From Rattus norvegicus (Eukaryota; Chordata; Mammalia; Rodentia; Muridae), in NCBI RefSeq assembly GCF_036323735.1, contig NC_086020.1, forward strand, positions 91,150,210 through 91,214,209: a stretch of 64,000 nt of DNA, in the 5' to 3' direction. Both the position numbers and the translations under genes were made by a program. Shown here piece after piece: positions 58,250 through 64,000 of this stretch (the stretch's first letter is position 1; every line of letters begins with the position of its first letter). Below the pieces are notes generated by a model. That model searched no databases. It saw nothing but the letters and a program-made list of their open reading frames with translations, and was not told the DNA's origin.

Positions 58250-59930
58250 CTGGATTGTAGTTCATTCCAGATATAGTCAAGTTGATACCTGGGAATAGCC
58301 ATCACACTGGCAAATTGATTTCTGAAGTGGTTGTATAAGTTTGTACTCACATCAGAAATGGAGGAGTGTCCCCATGCACCACATCCCCAATAGCATGTGC
58401 TCTCACTTGGCACTTAGATCTGAGCCATTCTCATGGATGTAAGATGGAATTTCTGTGTCCCTTTGATTTGCATTTTCCTGATGACTAAGGACTTTGAATA
58501 TTTCTTTAAGTGCTTCTAGGCTATGATATTTCTCTTTTGTGAATGCTCTGTTTGACTCTGTACCCTATTTTTAACTTGGATTATTTGTGTTTTAATGTCT
58601 AACTTCTTGAGGTTCTTTTAATACATTTTGGATAATAGTCATCTGTCAGATGTAGAGTTGATGAAGATCCTTTCCCAATCTGTGGGCTGTCTTTTGGACC
58701 TAATAACAATGTCCTTTGCCTTACAGAAGCCTTTTATTTTCTTGAGGTCCCATTTATCAGTTGTTGATCTTAGAGTATGAACCATTGATGTTATTCTGTT
58801 CAGGAATTTGTCTACTGTAGCAGTGAGTTTGAGGTTAATACTGACTTTCTGTTTTATTAGATTTAGTCTTACATTGAGTTATTTGATCCACTTGCATTTG
58901 CGTTTTGTGCAGGGTGATATGTATAGATCTATTAGCATTCTTCTACACACAGGCATCCTGTTAAACCAGCATCATTCTTTTTTCCATTGTTTAGTTTTTT
59001 CTTCTTTGTCAAAAAAAAAAAAAAACAAGTGTCCATTGGTATGTGGGTTTATTTTAGTGTGCCCATTTCATTAATCAGGAGGTATTTTTCCATTTTACTA
59101 TCATGCAGTTTTTCTTGCTATTGTTCTTTAGTACAGCTTGGAGTCAGGAATGGTGCCTCTAGTAATTAATTCTTTTATTGTTCAGGATTGTTTCAGCTCT
59201 CCTGATTTTTTTTTTTTTTTGGTTTTCTGTCTGTTTTTGTTTTTTGTTTTTTCCCATATGAAGTTGACAATTGTTCTGTCAAGGTTTGCAAAAAATTGTG
59301 TTGGAATTTTGGTGGGAATGGCATTGATCTGTAAATTGCCTTGGTAACATGGCCATTTTCACTATGTTAATCTTATTGATACATGAGCAGGGAAGATCTT
59401 TCCATCTTCTGATACCATCCTAAATTTCGTTCTTCAGTGCTGCAAAGTTCTTGTCATAGAGATTTTTCACTTGTTTTATTATAGTTATTCCTAGATATTT
59501 TAGATTGTATAGGGCTTTGGAAAGGGTATTGTTTCCTTAATTTAAACTGTATCAATATTTCTCTTTACAAATGTAGTTACCCTTGTATTTGGGGCATAGA
59601 TATTAGAACTGAAATATCATATTGGTAGATTTTTTTCCTTTGATGAGTATGATGTCTCCTTTTCTGTTTCTTTTGATTAATTTTGTTTGAAACTCTACTT
59701 TATTAGATATTAGAATGGCTATTTTGGCTTGTTCCATTGGTCTGTTTGCTTGAGAAAATTTCTTTAAGCCCTTTACTCTGAGGTAATGTCTATCTGAATT
59801 GGAAATTTCTGGTTTCTTTAACAATATGGTTGTGTCATGTGTTGTTTTTCTGGAAACAGTATTGTGAGAAATTCTGTGATGTTTTGATGAAAACAGCCAC
59901 TTGAGAGGGCACATGATGGATAGAAAGATA
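58250..59930 (-). mobile_element. Old L1 ORF2 relic, antisense, with internal loss
   Basis: 58290-59550 carries the C-terminal half of ORF2 antisense: cacatccccaatagcatg, tttgatttgcattttcctg, gatcctttcccaatctgtgg, aacaatgtcctttgccttac. From about 59560 the sequence jumps to the endonuclease region (SDRHYLRVKGLKKFSQANRP, AIAILISNKVEF, RKGDIILIKGK on minus), so most of the RT region is missing. A-rich runs at 59011-59024 and T runs at 59203-59220 have grown inside it. Decayed and older than the 38-kb copy or of similar age. Confidence 0.75.
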
Positions 59931-60450
59931 TAAGTGGAACCCCAAAAACAGTGAGATCAAACTTGCATTACTATGCAGAACAATGCTTCACTTCTTTGCT
60001 GGTCTTTGATGGTTTTGCTTCTTCCTTTACTGATCTTCGACGTTCTTCCATTTGTAGAGAGAAAATACCAAAGAACTACTGATGTTATTCAGGCTACCTC
60101 TGGCTGCTTCTACTGAATTATGCCAATTCACTAAAGCCTTGCTATTTCTGATGGATTCTGTAACCGCTGGTGATTCATGTTTGGTGTTTGCTATTGAACT
60201 GAACTACTGATATCTTGACAACAGAGTGTCATCATCCCAAGGAACTACTTCAGAACAGGTCTACAACTCAATTTTACTATAAACCTTCTTTTTCCCCTAC
60301 CTCTGATAGGTACGCTAGAAGGGAGGTTGAAGTGTTTGAGAATCCTAAAGAAAAAAGCTTTTGAAAAATCTAAATGTACATTTATCTTTATTTCTGAGGT
60401 ATTTTTTCTTGTATGCAACAGAATCATGGTTCTTGTTTTCAAATGCATTC
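59931..60450. other. Unclassified DNA between L1 pieces
   Basis: No gene. It may be another dispersed repeat inserted in, or replacing part of, the old L1 (gaactgaactactgatatc, ttgacaacagagtgtcatc), but I cannot name it. Confidence 0.35.
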
Positions 60451-60518
60451 TGTTACCTTTGTCTTTTTATTGGGGAATTGAGGCCAATGATGTTGAGAGT
60501 TATTAATAACCAGTGATG
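60451..60518 (-). mobile_element. Old L1 ORF2 start, antisense (target of the young L1)
   Basis: tctttttattggggaattga, ggccaatgatgttgagag matches the antisense of the ORF2 start region (compare 17285-17340), immediately left of the young L1. Confidence 0.75.
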
Positions 60519-61456
60519 CCGGAAGGGGCGGCACAGGTCTTCCTGGTTGCTGCCGCTGCAGAGAGCCCGTGGGGAGCACCCCACGAGCGAACCTGAGCCT
60601 CGGGACCACAGGTAAGACCAAATTTTCTGCTGCAAGAAAGCTGCCTGGTGAGCTTGGGACACAGGAAAGCAGAATTTCTCTAGGACCGGGCATGTTCTGT
60701 GTTTACCGGAAGTCCCACACCCGCGGATCCCGGCCCGCAGCAGCTCTCTGCTCCCAGACCCGGTGAGAGAGAGACCCAACCACCTGGTCAGGTGGGCACT
60801 CCTGAGGCTGCAGAGCGGAAGAGACCACCAACTCTGCTCACCCCTGCCCACATCCCTGGCCCAAGAGGAAACTGTATAAGGCCTCTGGGCTCCCGTGGGG
60901 AAGGGCCCAGGAGCGGCAGGACCCCTGTGCCTGAGACACCGCCGGAACCTGAAAGAAACAGACCGGATAAACAGTTCTCTGCACCCAAATCCCGTGGGAG
61001 GGAGAGCTAAACCTTCAGAGAGGCAGACAAGCCTGGGAAACCAGAAGTGACTGCTCCCTGCACACACATCTCGGACGCCAGAAGAAAAAGCCAAAGACCA
61101 TCTGGAACCCTGGTGCACTGAAGTTCCCGGAAGGGGCGGCACAGGTCTTCCTGGTTGCTGCCGCTGCAGAGAGCCCGTGGGCAGCACCCCACGAGCGAAC
61201 CTGAGCCTCGGGACCACAGGTAAGACCAAATTTTCTGCTGCAAGAAAGCTGCCTGGTGAACTCAAGACACAGGCCCACAGGAACAGCTGAAGACCTGTAG
61301 AGAGGAAAAACTACACGCCAGAAAGCAGAACACTCTGTCCCCATAACTGACTGAAAGAGAGGAAAACAGGTCTACAGCACTCCTGTCACACAGGCTTATA
61401 GGACAGTCTAGCCACTGTCAGAAATAGCAGAACAAAGTAACACTAGAGATAATCTG
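60519..61456 (+). promoter_or_regulatory. L1 5' UTR with 608-bp tandem promoter monomers
   Basis: The block ccggaaggggcggcacaggt starts at 60519 and again at 61127 (period 608), and the two copies stay almost identical for about 133 bases (to about 60651 and 61259; one visible difference, ggggagcacc against gggcagcacc). The second unit then switches to a unique linker leading to ORF1. GC-rich, CpG-bearing; in the family this acts as an internal RNA polymerase II promoter. Antisense frames of up to 270 codons here are not genes. Confidence 0.88.
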
Positions 61457-62531
61457 ATGGCGAGAGGCAAGCGCAGGAACCCAAGCAACAGAAACCAAGA
61501 CTACATGCCATCATCGGAGCCCAATTCTCCCACCAAAACAAACATGGAATATCCAAACACACCAGAAAAGCAAGATCTAGTTTCAAAATCATATTTGATC
61601 ATGATGCTGGAGGACTTCAAGAAAGACATGAACACACTTAGGGAAGTACAGGAAAACATTAATAAACAAGTAAAAGCCTACAGAGAGGAATCGCAAAAAT
61701 CCCTGAAAGAACTCCAGGAAAACACAATCAAACAGTTGAAGGAATTAAAAATGGAAATAGAAGCAATCAAGAAAGAACACATGGAAACAACCCTGGATAT
61801 AGAAAACCAAAAGAAGAGACAAGGAGCTGTAGATACAAGCCTCACCAACAGAATTCAAGAGATGGAAGAGAGAATCTCAGGAGCAGAAGATTCCATAGAA
61901 ATCATTGACTCAACTGTCAAAGATAATGTAAAGCGGAAAAAGCTACTGGTCCAAAACATACAGGAAATCCAGGACTCAATGAGAAGATCAAACCTAAGGA
62001 TAATAGGTATAGAAGAGAGTGAAGACTCCCAGCTCAAAGGACCAGTAAATATCTTCAACAAAATCATAGAAGAAAACTTCCCTAACCTAAAAAAAAGAGA
62101 TACCCATAGACATACAAGAAGCCTACAGAACTCCAAATAGATTGGACCAGAAAAGAAACACCTCCCGTCACATAATTGTCAAAACACCAAACGCACAAAA
62201 TAAAGAAAGAATATTAAAAGCAGTAAGGGAAAAAGGTCAAGTAACATATAAAGGGAGACCTATCAGAATCACACCAGACTTCTCGCCAGAAACTATGAAG
62301 GCCAGAAGATCCTGGACTGAGGTCATACAGACCCTAAGAGAACACAAATGCCAGCCCAGGTTACTGTATCCAGCAAAACTCTCAATTAACATTGATGGAG
62401 AAACCAAGATATTCCATGACAAAACCAAATTTACACAATATCTTTCTACAAATCCAGCACTACAAAGGATAATAAATGGTAAAGCCCAACATAAGGAGGC
62501 AAACTATACCCTAGAAGAAGCAAGAAACTAA
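61457..62531 (+). pseudogene. L1 ORF1, full length but with one +1 frameshift
   Basis: Starts MARGKRRNPSNRNQDYM, with basic N-terminus, then a long heptad-type coiled coil (about residues 50-160, LREVQENINKQVK ... RIQEMEERISGAED) and the RRM start (RRSNLRIIGIEE). The frame breaks after NFPNLKK at a run of eight A (62089-62096); the minus-strand copy at 12.8 kb has seven at the same place (17869-17875 on plus). The second frame continues the C-terminal domain (SRHIIVKTPNAQNKERI, RRSWTEVIQTLREHKCQPR, LEEARN) to a TAA at 62529-62531. ORF1p normally trimerises and coats L1 RNA; here only the N-terminal 227 residues would be made. Confidence 0.92.
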
Positions 62532-62590
62532 TCGTCTTGGCAACAAAACAAAGAGAATGAAAGCACACAAACATAACCTCACATCCAAAT

Positions 62591-64000
62591 ATGAATATAA
62601 AGGGAAGCAATAATCACTATTCCTTAATATCTCTCAATATCAATGGCCTCAACTCCCCAATAAAAAGACATAGATTAACAAACTGGATACGCAATGAGGA
62701 CCCTGCATTCTGCTGCCTACAGGAAACACACCTCAGAGACAAAGACAGACACTACCTCAGAGTGAAAGGCTGGAAAACAACTTTCCAAGCAAATGGTCAG
62801 AAGAAGCAAGCTGGAGTAGCCATTCTAATATCAAATAAAATCAATTTCCAACTAAAAGTCATCAAAAAAGATAAGGAAGGACACTGCATATTCATCAAAG
62901 GAAAAATCCACCAAATTGAACTCTCAATCCTAAATATCTATGCCCCAAATACAAGGGCACCTACATACGTAAAAAAAACCTTACTAAAGCTCAAAACACA
63001 CATTGCACCTCACACAATAATAGTGGGAGACTTCAACACCCCACTCTCATCAATGGACAGATCATGGAAACAGAAATTAAACAGTGATGTCGACAGACTA
63101 AGAGAAGTCATGAGCCAAATGGACTTAACGGATATTTATAGAACATTCTATCCTAAAGCAAAAGGATATACCTTCTTCTCAGCTCCTCATGGTACTTTCT
63201 CCAAAATTGACCATATAATTGGTCAAAAAACGGGCCTCAACAGGTACAGAAAGATAGAGATAATCCCATGCGTGCTATCGGACCACCACGGCCTAAAACT
63301 GGTCTTCAATAACAATAAGGGAAGAATGCCCACATATACGTGGAAATTGAACAATGCTCTACTCAATGATAACCTGGTCAAGGAAGAAATAAAGAAAGAA
63401 ATTAAAAACTTTTTAGAATTTAATGAAAATGAAGATACAACATACCCAAACTTATGGGACACCATGAAAGCTGTGCTAAGAGGAAAACTCATAGCGCTGA
63501 GTGCCTGCAGAAAGAAACAGGAAAGAGCATATGTCAGCAGCTTGACAGCACACCTAAAAGCTCTAGAACAAAAAGAAGCAAATACACCCAGGAGGAGTAG
63601 AAGGCAGGAAATAATCAAACTCAGAGCTGAAATCAACCAAGTAGAAACAAAAAGGACCATAGAAAGAATCAACAGAACCAAAAGTTGGTTCTTTGAGAAA
63701 ATCAACAAGATAGATAAACCCTTAGCCAGACTAACGAGAGGACACAGAGAGTGCGTCCAAATTAACAAAATTAGAAATGAAAAGGAAGACATAACTACAG
63801 ATTCAGAGGAAATTCAAAAAATCATCAGATCTTACTATAAAAACCTATATTCAACAAAATTTGAAAATCTTCAGGAAATGGACAATTTCCTAGACAGATA
63901 CCAGGTATCGAAGTTAAATCAGGAACAGATAAACCAGTTAAACAACCCCATAACTGCTAAGGAAATAGAAGCAGTCATTAAAGGTCTTCCAACCAAAAAG
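62591..64000 (+). CDS. L1 ORF2 endonuclease-reverse transcriptase, open to window edge
   Basis: I translated this frame through the window edge: 470 codons without a stop or shift. The APE-like endonuclease residues are in place, each offset by two from the human L1 numbering as I recall it: Asn16 (SLNINGL), Glu45 (QETH), Asp147 and Asn149 (VGDFNTPLS), Asp207 (SKIDH), Asp231-His232 (SDHHGL). A linker follows, and the window ends at GLPTKK, the start of the RT domain. ORF2p nicks genomic DNA and primes reverse transcription of L1 RNA there. The start ATG at 62591 follows the ORF1 stop by 59 bases, as is usual for bicistronic L1. Whether the rest is intact cannot be seen. Confidence 0.93.
   Translation, partial: MNIKGSNNHYSLISLNINGLNSPIKRHRLTNWIRNEDPAFCCLQETHLRDKDRHYLRVKGWKTTFQANGQKKQAGVAILISNKINFQLKVIKKDKEGHCIFIKGKIHQIELSILNIYAPNTRAPTYVKKTLLKLKTHIAPHTIIVGDFNTPLSSMDRSWKQKLNSDVDRLREVMSQMDLTDIYRTFYPKAKGYTFFSAPHGTFSKIDHIIGQKTGLNRYRKIEIIPCVLSDHHGLKLVFNNNKGRMPTYTWKLNNALLNDNLVKEEIKKEIKNFLEFNENEDTTYPNLWDTMKAVLRGKLIALSACRKKQERAYVSSLTAHLKALEQKEANTPRRSRRQEIIKLRAEINQVETKRTIERINRTKSWFFEKINKIDKPLARLTRGHRECVQINKIRNEKEDITTDSEEIQKIIRSYYKNLYSTKFENLQEMDNFLDRYQVSKLNQEQINQLNNPITAKEIEAVIKGLPTKK

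Larger units (their letters stand above)
60519..64000 (+). mobile_element. Young rat L1, 5' 3.5 kb, sense, continues beyond the window
   Basis: 5' UTR 60519-61456 (one full and one partial monomer), ORF1 61457-62531, 59-base spacer, ORF2 from 62591 to the edge. Of all copies here it is the most complete; the only visible coding lesion is an extra A in ORF1. Its 3' end and target-site duplication are outside the window. It inserted in an old antisense L1 in the opposite orientation. Confidence 0.95.

Noticed and set aside
60439..61344. Antisense frames of up to 270 codons over the right-hand L1 5' UTR (and their mirror at 17842-18897)
   Set aside because: They follow the GC-rich L1 promoter monomers and reappear wherever that DNA occurs; a by-product of base composition.
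1..64000. CRISPR arrays, bacterial operons or phage modules
   Set aside because: The window is mammalian repeat-rich DNA; no regularly spaced direct repeats with unique spacers exist, and the tandem repeats present are L1 monomers or microsatellites.

Overview
The window looks like rat (Rattus) nuclear DNA from a gene-poor, AT-rich, LINE-rich intergenic region. The clues are young L1 copies with rat-type 5' UTR, ORF1, ORF2 and purine-rich 3' UTR, an ID SINE (tRNA-Ala/BC1-derived), several B1/B4-like SINE relics, and rodent microsatellites. I see no host protein-coding gene with exons. The only long reading frames belong to L1. By eye, recognisable L1 sequence covers roughly 40-45% of the window.

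Layout: 1-1092, 5' end of an old antisense L1 with tandem promoter monomers; 1.1-12 kb, mostly unique AT-rich DNA with an ID SINE, B1 relics, an L1 3' end carrying a (TA)n expansion (6.5-7.3 kb) and a 255-bp internally deleted mini-L1 (8.75-9.0 kb); 12.8-18.8 kb, a near-full-length young L1 on the minus strand; 18.8-21 kb, a composite of old L1 3' UTR pieces around an intronless fragment of the Crumbs gene CRB1; 21-38 kb, mostly unique DNA with a long inverted repeat (21.4 kb), a four-block trinucleotide microsatellite (30.9 kb) and two truncated young L1 3' ends; 38.0-43.9 kb, an old near-full-length L1 (minus); 44-54 kb, SINE and medium-reiterated repeats, L1 fragments and unique DNA; 54.4-57.9 kb, an L1 insertion that appears to carry a 2-kb 3' transduction; 58.2-60.5 kb, an old antisense L1; 60.5-64 kb, the 5' 3.5 kb of a young plus-strand L1 with 608-bp tandem promoter monomers, an ORF1 broken by one extra A, and an ORF2 open to the window edge.

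The sequence records repeated rounds of L1 retrotransposition, including L1 inserted into L1 and into a retro-pseudogene, with several by-products of reverse transcription: internal deletions at microhomologies, template-switch-like joins, a 5' inversion, a 3' transduction and a captured cellular cDNA. I found no new enzymatic or defence system. The most noteworthy objects are the transduced L1 (54369-57913), the CRB1 exon-2-to-5-like retro-fragment (18980-20052) and the mini-L1 with perfect target-site duplications (8736-9022). Family names and boundaries of the older repeats come from recall and visual comparison and are approximate.
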